Positions 7,247 through 14,259 of a stretch of DNA of 23,038 nt are shown piece after piece. The notes beneath the pieces were generated by a model, which saw only the letters and a list, made by a program, of their open reading frames with translations, had not been told where the DNA came from and searched no databases. The stretch's first letter is position 1; every line of letters starts with the position of its first letter. Origin of the DNA: a virus. The stretch is from the IMG/VR virus record IMGVR_UViG_3300049733_000130, positions 1-23,038 of that record. One strand, given 5' to 3'. A program made the translations under genes and the position numbers.

Positions 7247-7259
7247 GAGCGTTCACAAG

Positions 7260-8015
7260 ATGAACACGACGGAGCGGAACGGCAATGGTCACCATGTTCA
7301 CGGAATGAACATTCCGCAGACGGTTGCGATCGTGGCGCTGGGCGCCTCGAACCGCACCTACCTGATGCAGACGATCGAAGCGGGCGGGCGCTGGCGCGTG
7401 TGGGACGAGGTCTGGGCCATCAATGCGATGGGCGGCGTGATCCAGCACGACCGCCTCTTCATGATGGACGCGCTCGAGGACCTCAACCCGGTGCCGGGTG
7501 AGAACGTGAATCACATTCCCGGCCACGTCGCCGAGATCGCCCGGTGGGCGAAGCACCATCCCGGTCCGATCTACACGCCACGGCCGCATCCGGACTATCC
7601 GGGCTCGGTGGCCTATCCGCTGGGCGATGTCATCAAGTCGGTGCCGCACGCCTACTGCAACACGACCGTCGCCTATGCGGTGGCGCTGGCGATGCACTTG
7701 GGCGTGAAGAAACTCGGGCTCTACGGCTGCGACTTCAGCTATCCGCACACGAAGCACATCGCCGAGTCCGGCCGCGCCTGCGTGGAATTCCTGCTCGGCA
7801 TGGCGGCGACGTCGTTCGGGATGGATCTCGTCGTCGCGGCCGACTCGACGCTGCTGGATGCCAGCTCGCCTCAGAGCGCGCGCTTCTACGGCTACCACGA
7901 CTCGCTGGTCTTCGAACAGACCGAGACGGGGATGGTCGTGCGACTCAAGGAGCCGAAGCCCGAGCCTGAAGCGGAGCCGGAGCCCGTGGTTGGGGGTGCC
8001 GATGCCCTACGCTGA
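7260..8015 (+). CDS. Rossmann-like enzyme candidate, DUF115/MptE-like, in head module
   Basis: The protein has 251 residues. After a polar N-terminus comes VAIVALGASNRTYLM, a Rossmann-type first strand and loop, then WDEVWAINAMGG and HDRLFMMDALED, and later KKLGLYGCDFSYPHTKHIAE. These steps recall the DUF115/MptE-like or sialyltransferase-like nucleotide-sugar-binding fold. Related proteins sit in late operons of other siphophages, where some carry a 'morphogenetic protein' label without proof. The C-terminus is a short acidic tail rich in Pro and Glu (KEPKPEPEAEPEP). The ATG at 7260 has AGGAG ten bases upstream; a second ATG at 7305 starts closer to the fold. The 3' end overlaps the next gene by 14 bases. 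It might modify a virion surface or sugar; catalytic residues cannot be assigned with confidence. Confidence 0.6.
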   Translation: MNTTERNGNGHHVHGMNIPQTVAIVALGASNRTYLMQTIEAGGRWRVWDEVWAINAMGGVIQHDRLFMMDALEDLNPVPGENVNHIPGHVAEIARWAKHHPGPIYTPRPHPDYPGSVAYPLGDVIKSVPHAYCNTTVAYAVALAMHLGVKKLGLYGCDFSYPHTKHIAESGRACVEFLLGMAATSFGMDLVVAADSTLLDASSPQSARFYGYHDSLVFEQTETGMVVRLKEPKPEPEAEPEPVVGGADALR

Positions 8016-8376
8016 ACGGCACGTCGTGCCCATTGAGACCGATGGGGCGGGGGCGGCGACCGTCTATTCTCCCGTCATCTCCGGGCGCGTGATGGCCGTG
8101 CGCTACACGAAGGGCAACCTGGCCACCACCGCCGCGATCACGATCTCCGCCGAGGCCACCGGCGAAGCGCTCTGCTCGGAAGTGTTCACCGCCGACACCA
8201 CGCGCTACCCGCGCGTGCCGACGCACACGGCGAGCGGCGGTGTCGTGCTGTTCGGGAGCACGGTCACCTACGGCGTCAACGAGCCGATGGTCGTGGCGCA
8301 GGATCGCCTGAAAGTCGTGGTCGCCAGCGGCGGGGCATCCGTCGCTGGCTCGATCAGCTTTGTGATTGGCACATGA
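8002..8376 (+). CDS. Small beta-rich structural protein of unknown function
   Basis: This 124-residue protein is almost all predicted beta strand: ISGRVMAVRYTKGNL, TTAAITISAEATGEALCSEV, then YPRVPTHTASGG and a closing DRLKVVVASGGASVAGSISF. The TRYPRVPTH core with flanking strands is a pattern I recall from small unnamed proteins in siphophage head-to-tail regions. The start is ATG at 8002, overlapping the preceding gene by 14 bases. The end overlaps the next gene in an ATGA, so it belongs to the tightly coupled run that continues to 9998. No signal peptide or membrane segment is present. A virion structural role is inferred from location only. Confidence 0.65.
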   Translation: MPYAERHVVPIETDGAGAATVYSPVISGRVMAVRYTKGNLATTAAITISAEATGEALCSEVFTADTTRYPRVPTHTASGGVVLFGSTVTYGVNEPMVVAQDRLKVVVASGGASVAGSISFVIGT

Positions 8377-8624
8377 AGATCAAGCTGCGCGCGATCCACG
8401 CGAGTCCTCGCGGGATCTTTCCGCCCGGCACGACCCTCGAGGTCGACGAGACGGAGGCGCGGGCGCTGGTCGCGGGAGAGTACGCCGACCTGGTCGAGCA
8501 GGCGGTCCCGCGGTCGGCTGAGAACACGGAGGCGGAGCCGGCGCGCGCGACCGCGGCGATGGCGCCCGCCGAGAATCGGCGGATCGACGAACCCAATCCC
8601 ACGAGTCGGCGGCGGTCGAAATGA
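8373..8624 (+). CDS. Small conserved phage protein preceding the connector genes
   Basis: The protein has 83 residues. The first half, with IKLRAIHASPRGIFPPGTTL and VDETEARALVAGEYADLV, is a small beta/helix unit often found just before gp6-like connector genes. The second half is low-complexity, charged and Ala/Pro rich. Both ends use ATGA-type overlaps (8373-8376 and 8621-8624), so translation is coupled to both neighbours. No enzymatic motif is visible. Function is unknown; its constant position near the head-tail joining genes suggests a role in the connector or its assembly. Confidence 0.65.
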   Translation: MKIKLRAIHASPRGIFPPGTTLEVDETEARALVAGEYADLVEQAVPRSAENTEAEPARATAAMAPAENRRIDEPNPTSRRRSK

Positions 8625-9202
8625 TCGACGGCCAGCTCGCGCTCGTCACGGCCCCGGGGGGTGAGCCGATCACCCTGGAGGAGGCCAAGCTCTTCTCGCG
8701 CATCGATCAGACCACGGACGACGCCCTCGTGGCGAGTCTGATCACCGCCGCGCGGCGGCACTTCGACGGCCCTGACGCCTGGTTCGGGCGGGCCCTCGTC
8801 ACGCAGACATGGGATCTGCGGCGCGACGCCTTTCCGGGCTCCGAGTGCCCGGAGCTCCTGGTACCGCTGCCGCCGCTGCAATCGGTGACCAGTATCAGCT
8901 ACGCCGATGCGAACGGCGTGACGCAGGTGCTCGCGCCAGCCGACTACACCGTCGACACGAAGCGCGAGCCCGGGCGGATCACGCCCGCTTATGGCAAGAC
9001 CTGGCCCTCAACTCGCTCGGTGCCGAATGCGGTGATCGTCCGATTCGTCGCCGGCTACGGCGCGGTGTCGGCAGTGCCCGAGGACATCAAGACCTGGCTG
9101 AAGCAAGCCGTCGACTACCTCTATGCGAATCGGACGGCTGCCGGACTGCCGGGTGGGTTCCTTTGGTCAATGGCCCGGTATCGGGCGTCGTGGAATGTCT
9201 GA
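8621..9202 (+). CDS. Head-tail connector protein, gp6/phiE125 gp8-like
   Basis: A 193-residue protein. The N-terminal segment EPITLEEAKLFSRIDQTTDD, then LVASLITAARRHFDG and LVTQTWDLRRDAFPG, is the recognised start of phiE125 gp8-like/gp6-like connectors. These form the adaptor ring under the portal. The middle contains beta strands (LPPLQSVTSISYADANG). The C-terminal VPEDIKTWLKQAVDYLYANR is the expected closing helix. The ATG overlaps the upstream stop (ATGA at 8621) and the stop shares one base with the next gene's ATG. It should bind the portal and receive the stopper protein encoded next. Confidence 0.85.
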   Translation: MIDGQLALVTAPGGEPITLEEAKLFSRIDQTTDDALVASLITAARRHFDGPDAWFGRALVTQTWDLRRDAFPGSECPELLVPLPPLQSVTSISYADANGVTQVLAPADYTVDTKREPGRITPAYGKTWPSTRSVPNAVIVRFVAGYGAVSAVPEDIKTWLKQAVDYLYANRTAAGLPGGFLWSMARYRASWNV

Positions 9203-9549
9203 TGGCGATCCAGAGCGGGGCACTCCGCGAGCGGATCAATATCGAGCGCCACGATACGGCGTCGGACGCTTGGCTGGCCTTGACGGACCTGCCTGAAGTC
9301 TGGGCCGCGGTCGAGGCCTTGGGCGACGAGCGCTTTCAGATCCAGGTCCGATACCGAGACGACCTCATCGGCTTCCAGGACGCGCAGCCCGCCTTGCGTG
9401 TGAAGTATCGCGACCGCGTCCTTGAGGTCATCGACATTCGCGAGAACAGCCGGCGCGAGACGCTGGAGATCACCGCCCAGGCGCAGCGCATCGAGATCCC
9501 GGATCTGGGCAGCTCAGCCCGTCGGACGAACCAGTGGCCACAGCCATGA
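9202..9549 (+). CDS. Head-tail joining (stopper-type) protein
   Basis: This 115-residue protein has the layout of the phage head-tail joining family (SPP1 gp16-like stopper): IQSGALRERINIERHD at the N-terminus, then WLALTDLPEVWAAVEALGDE, VRYRDDLIGFQDAQPALRVK and VLEVIDIRENSRRETLEIT. The small beta barrel typically plugs the portal channel after packaging. The ATG at 9202 shares its A with the upstream stop codon. The stop at 9547-9549 overlaps the next gene in ATGA. Placement between gp6-like and gp10-like genes is exactly that of the HK97 connector order. Confidence 0.85.
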   Translation: MAIQSGALRERINIERHDTASDAWLALTDLPEVWAAVEALGDERFQIQVRYRDDLIGFQDAQPALRVKYRDRVLEVIDIRENSRRETLEITAQAQRIEIPDLGSSARRTNQWPQP

Positions 9550-9998
9550 TCGAGACCCGGGTCGAGTTCAAGGGCCTGAGCGACATCGACGCGGCGCTGA
9601 AAGAGCTGCCGATCCAGACGCAGAAGGTCGTGCTGCGGCGCGGCCTGACACTTGCCGCGCGCGTCTACCAGGACGGCATGATGCGCCGAGTCGTCCAGGC
9701 CAGAGAGCACCGCATCGTCCGCTACGGCAAGGACTACCCGCGGAAGATCGCGCACGCGATCGGCTACCGCGTTCGCTTCAAGAAGGACGGCGATCCGATC
9801 GCGGAGATCGGGCCGCTCAAATCGGCCTTCTGGGCGATGTTCGTCGAGCTCGGAACGCGCTTCCAGCCGGCGCGCCCATTCATGCGGCCAACCTTCGAGC
9901 AGGACGGTCAGATCGCCGTCGCCGCCTTCGCGGCCGGCGCCAAGGAAGCGCTCGAGAGCGTCGTGCGGCGGATGCGCCGCATCGCGCGGAGGGGATAG
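9546..9998 (+). CDS. HK97 gp10-like tail completion protein
   Basis: The protein has 150 residues from the ATG at 9546. MIETRVEFKGLSDIDAALKE is the standard opening of gp10-like proteins. The C-terminal FVELGTRFQPARPFMRPTFE is the family's strongest signature. They cap or complete the tail end that joins the head. I chose the ATG at 9546 because it makes the common ATGA overlap with the previous stop; a GTG at 9534 in the same frame would add four residues. The last residues are very basic (RRMRRIARRG). Confidence 0.87.
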   Translation: MIETRVEFKGLSDIDAALKELPIQTQKVVLRRGLTLAARVYQDGMMRRVVQAREHRIVRYGKDYPRKIAHAIGYRVRFKKDGDPIAEIGPLKSAFWAMFVELGTRFQPARPFMRPTFEQDGQIAVAAFAAGAKEALESVVRRMRRIARRG

Positions 9999-10000
9999 CG

Positions 10001-10510
10001 ATGGCCATCAGCGCAGCGGGCACGATCACCATCGACGCAGTGCTCTCGGCGGTCGAGAATCTCGACCTCAGCGTCGACAAAAAGGCCGACCTGACCAAGG
10101 CCATCCGCCAGGTCTTCACGTCGGGCGCTGGGGCCGGACAGTTCGAGCGACTCTTTGTCGATGAGCGGCCGCTCGGGGGGGGCGCCACCGACGCGCTCGA
10201 CTTCTCGGGCGGCGGCCTCCTCGACGTGCTCGGCGGCGCGTGGGCCCCCGGCAAGCTGAAGTTCCTGATCGTCCAGAACCTCGGGCCGAACGACATCCAG
10301 GTGGTGCGACCCGCGAACGGCATCCCGATCTACACGTCGGCGAGCGGCGGTGAACAGATCCCGAGCGGCGGGATTCTCGTGAAGATCTGGCCGAGCGCCG
10401 CGGGCGTCGCCGTGACGACGGGCACCGGCGACCTGCTGAACATCGTGAACACCGCGACGGCGGCAAATACGTATCAGATCATCGCCGGCGGCGCCGGCGC
10501 GGCCACCTAA
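10001..10510 (+). CDS. Predicted structural protein before the tail tube gene
   Basis: The protein has 169 residues. An N-terminal helical part (LDLSVDKKADLTKAIRQVF) is followed by Gly-rich beta strands: ALDFSGGGLLDVLGGAWAPG, LKFLIVQNLGPNDIQVV, IPSGGILVKIWPSAAG and VTTGTGDLLNIVNTA. The strands look like a jelly-roll or beta-sandwich unit similar to small phage virion proteins. The ATG at 10001 follows a GGAGGGG ribosome binding site and the previous stop by two bases. There is no signal peptide or cysteine. Position just before the tail tube gene suggests a tail or virion-surface component; I do not recognise a named family. Confidence 0.65.
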   Translation: MAISAAGTITIDAVLSAVENLDLSVDKKADLTKAIRQVFTSGAGAGQFERLFVDERPLGGGATDALDFSGGGLLDVLGGAWAPGKLKFLIVQNLGPNDIQVVRPANGIPIYTSASGGEQIPSGGILVKIWPSAAGVAVTTGTGDLLNIVNTATAANTYQIIAGGAGAAT

Positions 10511-10532
10511 ACCGGCAAAGGGGGGCGATGCG

Positions 10533-10961
10533 ATGTCTCAGAACGCGGTTCTGACGCAAGGGACGCTGCTGAAGCGCGGCGACGGCGGATCACCGGAGGT
10601 CTTCCAGACCGTGCCGGACGTGATCTCGATCTCGGGCCCCGACGCCAGCAAGAGCGAGATCGACGTGACGGATCTGGCCTCGACCGCCAAGGAGTTCAAG
10701 GGCGGTCTGGCCGACTTCGGCCGCATGACGCTCGAGATGAACTACATCCCGGGCAACGCCATCCACACGGCGATGCGCAACGACTTCAACAGCGGCGCGA
10801 GCCCGGTGCGCAACTGGCGCCTGGCGTTCGTCAACGGCCAGCGCTGGGTCTTCTCGGCCTACGTCGCCTCGTTCCCGGGCAACACGCAGGGCGACAGCGT
10901 GCAGAAGGCCTCGGTCGTGCTCCGCATCTCGGGGCCCGTCCTTGAAGAGGCTGGCTCGTGA
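10533..10961 (+). CDS. Major tail tube protein
   Basis: This 142-residue protein fits the small siphophage tail tube class. It opens with VLTQGTLLKRGDGG, then VISISGPDASKSEIDVTDLAS (the 'sGp..s.eeidvT.l.S' pattern of tube proteins), then EFKGGLADFGRMTLEMNYIP. It closes with strands around RWVFSAYVASFPGNTQGD and ASVVLRISGPV. Tube proteins stack as hexamers around the tape measure. The ATG at 10533 has a very strong purine-rich site (AAAGGGGGG), expected for an abundant protein. The stop overlaps the chaperone gene start (GTGA). It has no cysteine. The next two reading frames are the frameshifted chaperone pair and the tape measure, as expected. Confidence 0.87.
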   Translation: MSQNAVLTQGTLLKRGDGGSPEVFQTVPDVISISGPDASKSEIDVTDLASTAKEFKGGLADFGRMTLEMNYIPGNAIHTAMRNDFNSGASPVRNWRLAFVNGQRWVFSAYVASFPGNTQGDSVQKASVVLRISGPVLEEAGS

Positions 10962-11383
10962 GTGACCTCCGCGCACGGATCCTCAGTCGTACCACCCAGA
11001 AGGGCCCGGCCGACACCCTCGACGTGCCGGAGTGGGGCGAGAAGGTCGGCGTGCGCCGGCTCTCGCTTCGAGAGCGCCTCGCCTTCGAGCGCGAGAACGG
11101 AACGCTCGATTCGCTCGATCGCGCGAAGGACCCAGAGGGCTACAGCCGGTGGCTGGTGCGCTACTGCATCGCCACGGCGACGGACCTCCAGGGCGATCGC
11201 CTGTTCCATCCCGAGGACGAGAAAGAGCTTAACGACGAGAGTGCGACGTCGATCGAGCGCGTCGCGCTGAAGGCGTTGAAGGTCAACGTCGTGACGGCCG
11301 ACGAGGTCCGCGATCTGGGAAACGTATCAAGCGGAGTCCCGAATGGGGCTTCGCATTCCGCCTCGCCGGCCATCTCGGGCTGA
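10958..11383 (+). CDS. Tail assembly chaperone, unshifted product (gpG-like)
   Basis: The protein has 141 residues from GTG at 10958, overlapping the tail tube stop as GTGA. The core, VGVRRLSLRERLAFEREN and then WLVRYCIATATDLQGDRLF followed by ERVALKALKVN, matches the helical gpG-type chaperone domain with the 'R.Ls..e' and 'LF...d' features. These chaperones hold the tape measure while tube subunits assemble, and are not in the mature virion. The C-terminal stretch after the slippery site at 11317-11323 (about 20 residues, PNGASHSASPAISG at the end) is low-complexity, typical of an unshifted tail. It lies directly before the tape measure gene. Confidence 0.85.
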   Translation: MSDLRARILSRTTQKGPADTLDVPEWGEKVGVRRLSLRERLAFERENGTLDSLDRAKDPEGYSRWLVRYCIATATDLQGDRLFHPEDEKELNDESATSIERVALKALKVNVVTADEVRDLGNVSSGVPNGASHSASPAISG

Positions 11384-11667
11384 CGGTCGAGGAGCTCGTC
11401 GATCGGATGTCGGGCGAGGAGTTCGCGGCGTGGCGCGCCCTGGACTCGGTCAGCCCGCTCGATCTCTCGGAACGGCTGGGGGCCATGACGGCGACGATAC
11501 TCGCGAACGTGCATCGCGACCGCGAGCAGCGGCCGCAAGGCTACACGGTCGAGGACATGATCGCGATGACCTCGATCCGCCAGCCGGAGCGCCTCACCCG
11601 TAGGGAAGAAGAGCACCGCTTCCGCGCGGCCTTCCAGCAGGCCGGGCTTCTCGTGGTGAGGAACTAG
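10958..11667 (+). CDS. Tail assembly chaperone, -1 frameshift product (gpGT-like)
   Basis: This is the longer product of the same gene. After decoding to AAC at 11321-11323, a -1 slip continues with CGT at 11323 and reads to the TAG at 11665-11667, giving about 236 residues. The second part (SPEWGFAFRLAGHLGLTVEE, then MSGEEFAAWRALD) has the 'W.fa..LG.t..el..rms..E...W' pattern of gpT-type domains. It has no good start of its own before the conserved region, while the frame is open back through the slippery site. In lambda this domain binds tube subunits while G binds the tape measure. The shift is inferred from motif, frame relation and position. Confidence 0.83.
11317..11323 (+). promoter_or_regulatory. 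Programmed -1 ribosomal frameshift site GGGAAAC
   Basis: The heptamer GGGAAAC lies in the zero frame as G GGA AAC, an exact X XXY YYZ slippery sequence close to lambda's GGGAAAG. It is in the chaperone gene about 60 bases before the zero-frame stop, and the -1 frame then opens a complete gpT-like domain. The efficiency cannot be read. Confidence 0.85.
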
Positions 11668-11669
11668 CG

Positions 11670-13889
11670 TTGGCGACATTGGCCCAGCTCGTTGTCGAGA
11701 TCTCCGCCAATTCGGCTGCCTTCCGCTCGGAGCTTGAGAAGGCCCGCGGTCAGTTCGGCCAGTTCACCAGCGCGATCAAGACGGGCCTCGCCACGCTCGG
11801 CACGGCCGCCTCGGTCGCCGGCCTGACGGCGATGGTCAAGTCGGCGCTCGACGCCGGCGCCGCCACGCGCGAGATGGCCGCCCGCATGGGGATCGGGACG
11901 CGCGAGCTGCAGGAGTTCCAGCACGCCGCGCGCGATACCGGCGTCAACCTCGAGGCGCTAGAGACCGGCATTCGCAACCTCAGCCGGAACCTCGACGAGG
12001 CGGCCAACGACTCCGCGCAGGCGAGGGAGGCATTCGCCCGGCTCGGTGTGAGCTGGCGAGACTCGATGGGCAATGTCCGTGACGTGGTCGACGTGCTGAA
12101 CGACGTCGCGGACTCGCTGAATCTCAAAACTCAGGCCGAGCGCGCCGCTTTAGCGGTGCAGCTCTTCGGTCGTAGCGGCACGCAGCTCATTCCGCTTCTG
12201 AAGGAAGGCTCGAAGGGTATGGCGGCGCTGCGCGCGGAGACGCAGCAGCTCGGCCAGGTCCTCTCTGACGACGCTCTGAAGGCGCTCGACGACATGCAGG
12301 ACTCCTTCGACAAGGCGACGAACAGCATCAAGGTCGGATTCATGAAGGCGGTGGTCGAGGCCAAGCCGGTGCTCGATGGCATCGCGATCGTGCTCACGAA
12401 CATCGGTAACGCGATGGCGGCGATCGCGGAGAAGGTTGGGCCGGTGGCGTCGTTCTTCTCGTCGCTCATCGGCTTCGGCCGCATCAAGCCGATCCCGGAG
12501 CCCGAGGCCTTCGGACCATTCGGTGAGAAGTTCGGGCCGCCACTACCGCCGAAGGCGTCGGGGGCACCGGCGCTGACGATCGCGCAGCGTATCCAGCAGG
12601 CCCAGGCGGCGGCCGCGGCGGCGCAGAACCGCCTGGCGATCGCCGGCGCGGCCAGCCTCGCCGCGCCGGGCTCTCAGGTCGACCTGCTGCAGCGACAGAT
12701 CACGCTCTCGCAGCAGAAGGTCCGGCTCGACCTCGACGGGCTCGCCGCGCAGCGCGCGCTCGAGCTGACCGACAAGGGCCGCCTCGAGCTCGCCCAGAAG
12801 GCCGAGAAGGTCGTGACCGACTTCATCGTCGAGCAGATCAGGCTGACGAAGGAACTCGAGGACGCGACGCAGGCCGCGGCCGCGGCCGAGGCCAACCTCT
12901 TCGACTTCTCCGGCGAAGCCGGCGCCGCGCAGCGCGACCTGGACGTCGCCGCTGACGCCGCCGGCCGATATGCCGAGGCGCTGAAGGAAGCGAAGCGCCA
13001 GGGCCTCGGGATCGGCGAGTCCGAAGTGCTCTTCGACGTGCCGCTGATGAGTTCCGCCGACGCGACGATGCAGAAGCTAGGGAGCCGGCTGAACGACATC
13101 GCCAACCAGAGCCGCGTCATGGGCTTTTCGGTCGATGAGACCGGCAAGCGGATCGCCGCGCTCGACGAGGCGCTGCAGGCGCTCGCCGACGATGGGATCT
13201 CCGAGACCGACGAGGGGCTGCAGTCGATCCGGAGCGAGCTCGAGCGCCTCACGGTGACGCGGGATGCGCTGTCAGACATCTTCGGCGGCCTGCGCAGCGC
13301 CGTCTCGGGCACGGTCCAGGGGATCGTGCAGGGGACGCTGACCATGCGCGAGGCCTTCGCGAACATGGGGCGCTCCATCGCCGCCTCCATCCTCGAGAAC
13401 GTCATCAATCGCGGGCTGCTGGTCGCGCAGCGCGCGCTCGAGGAGTTCATCGACTCGCTCGTCCGAAGCGGTCTGATTCAGTCGACGGTCCGGTCCGGAG
13501 TCGGCCTCCTGACGTCGATCCTGGGCGGCGCGGCCGGCGGGGCTGGCGGCTTCGACGCCGGCGGTGCCCTGGCAGCCGGCGGCGGCGCCGGGGCCGTCGC
13601 GCCACACCTGGCGTCGGGCGGCATCGTGACGAGCCCGACCTTCGCGATGATCGGCGAGGGCGGACCGGAGGCCGTCATCCCGCTGAACCGGCTCGGCATG
13701 GGCGGCGGCACGCAGGTCGTGATTCACAACTACACCGCGGCCACGGTCGAGCACACCGAGAGCCGGGGCCCGGATGGTCAAGAGGTCCACAACTTCGTCA
13801 TCCGCGAGCTGCGTCGCAGCATCCAGAGCGGCGAGATGGACAAGATCCTCTCGCCCTATGCGCTGTCGCGGCAGCCGGTGCGGCGCTGA
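11670..13889 (+). CDS. Tail tape measure protein
   Basis: This 739-residue protein is the longest complete product in the window. It starts with TTG at 11670, with a GAGGA seven bases upstream. The N-terminus (LAQLVVEISANSAAFRSELE) and the following helices are typical of tape measures. There are long Ala/Gln/Leu-rich coiled-coil stretches at about 300-425 and 480-535. A hydrophobic glycine-rich region at about 540-650 may insert into the host membrane. The C-terminus has GGIVTSPTFAMIGEGGPEAV (about 650-670), a strong tape-measure signature. At about 0.15 nm per residue the length implies a tail near 110 nm. It has no cysteine. It directly follows the chaperone gene. Confidence 0.93.
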   Translation: MATLAQLVVEISANSAAFRSELEKARGQFGQFTSAIKTGLATLGTAASVAGLTAMVKSALDAGAATREMAARMGIGTRELQEFQHAARDTGVNLEALETGIRNLSRNLDEAANDSAQAREAFARLGVSWRDSMGNVRDVVDVLNDVADSLNLKTQAERAALAVQLFGRSGTQLIPLLKEGSKGMAALRAETQQLGQVLSDDALKALDDMQDSFDKATNSIKVGFMKAVVEAKPVLDGIAIVLTNIGNAMAAIAEKVGPVASFFSSLIGFGRIKPIPEPEAFGPFGEKFGPPLPPKASGAPALTIAQRIQQAQAAAAAAQNRLAIAGAASLAAPGSQVDLLQRQITLSQQKVRLDLDGLAAQRALELTDKGRLELAQKAEKVVTDFIVEQIRLTKELEDATQAAAAAEANLFDFSGEAGAAQRDLDVAADAAGRYAEALKEAKRQGLGIGESEVLFDVPLMSSADATMQKLGSRLNDIANQSRVMGFSVDETGKRIAALDEALQALADDGISETDEGLQSIRSELERLTVTRDALSDIFGGLRSAVSGTVQGIVQGTLTMREAFANMGRSIAASILENVINRGLLVAQRALEEFIDSLVRSGLIQSTVRSGVGLLTSILGGAAGGAGGFDAGGALAAGGGAGAVAPHLASGGIVTSPTFAMIGEGGPEAVIPLNRLGMGGGTQVVIHNYTAATVEHTESRGPDGQEVHNFVIRELRRSIQSGEMDKILSPYALSRQPVRR

Positions 13890-14248
13890 TGGCGACCTGG
13901 CCCGGCACGCTGCCGCCGCGGCTCCTGGTCGAGGGCTACCAGGAGCGCCTGCCGAATAACAAGCTGCGCACGGAGATGGACGCCGGGCCCGCGAAGCAGC
14001 GGCGCCGCTACACGGCCGCCGTCCGCCCGATCACCGGCGCGCAGGTCCTCACGCAGGCGCAGGTCGCAGCCCTGAAGACGTTCCATAACACGACGCTCCT
14101 CGGCGGCACGCAGCCCTTCGACTGGACCGACCCGATCCCGAACTCCGGCCTCGTCAACTTCCGCTTCGTCACGGAGCCGGTCATCGACCGGGCCCTCGGC
14201 GGCGGGTTCTACCGCGTGAGCTACGAGCTGGAGATCTTGCCCTCGTGA
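13889..14248 (+). CDS. gpM-like minor tail (tail-tip) protein
   Basis: The protein has 119 residues. The pattern GYQERLPNNKLRTEMDAGPA, then RRRYTAAVRPITG, ALKTFHNTTLLGGTQPFDW and a closing VSYELEIL parallels lambda gpM and distal-tail-like proteins: an early strand with an arginine run, a helix before a 'GG..PF.W' turn, and final strands. It sits right after the tape measure as gpM does in lambda, sharing one base with that stop codon. It probably helps form the hub between tube and tip. In lambda the next gene would be L; here a six-gene exported block comes first. Confidence 0.72.
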   Translation: MATWPGTLPPRLLVEGYQERLPNNKLRTEMDAGPAKQRRRYTAAVRPITGAQVLTQAQVAALKTFHNTTLLGGTQPFDWTDPIPNSGLVNFRFVTEPVIDRALGGGFYRVSYELEILPS

Positions 14249-14259
14249 AGGGAGACAGC

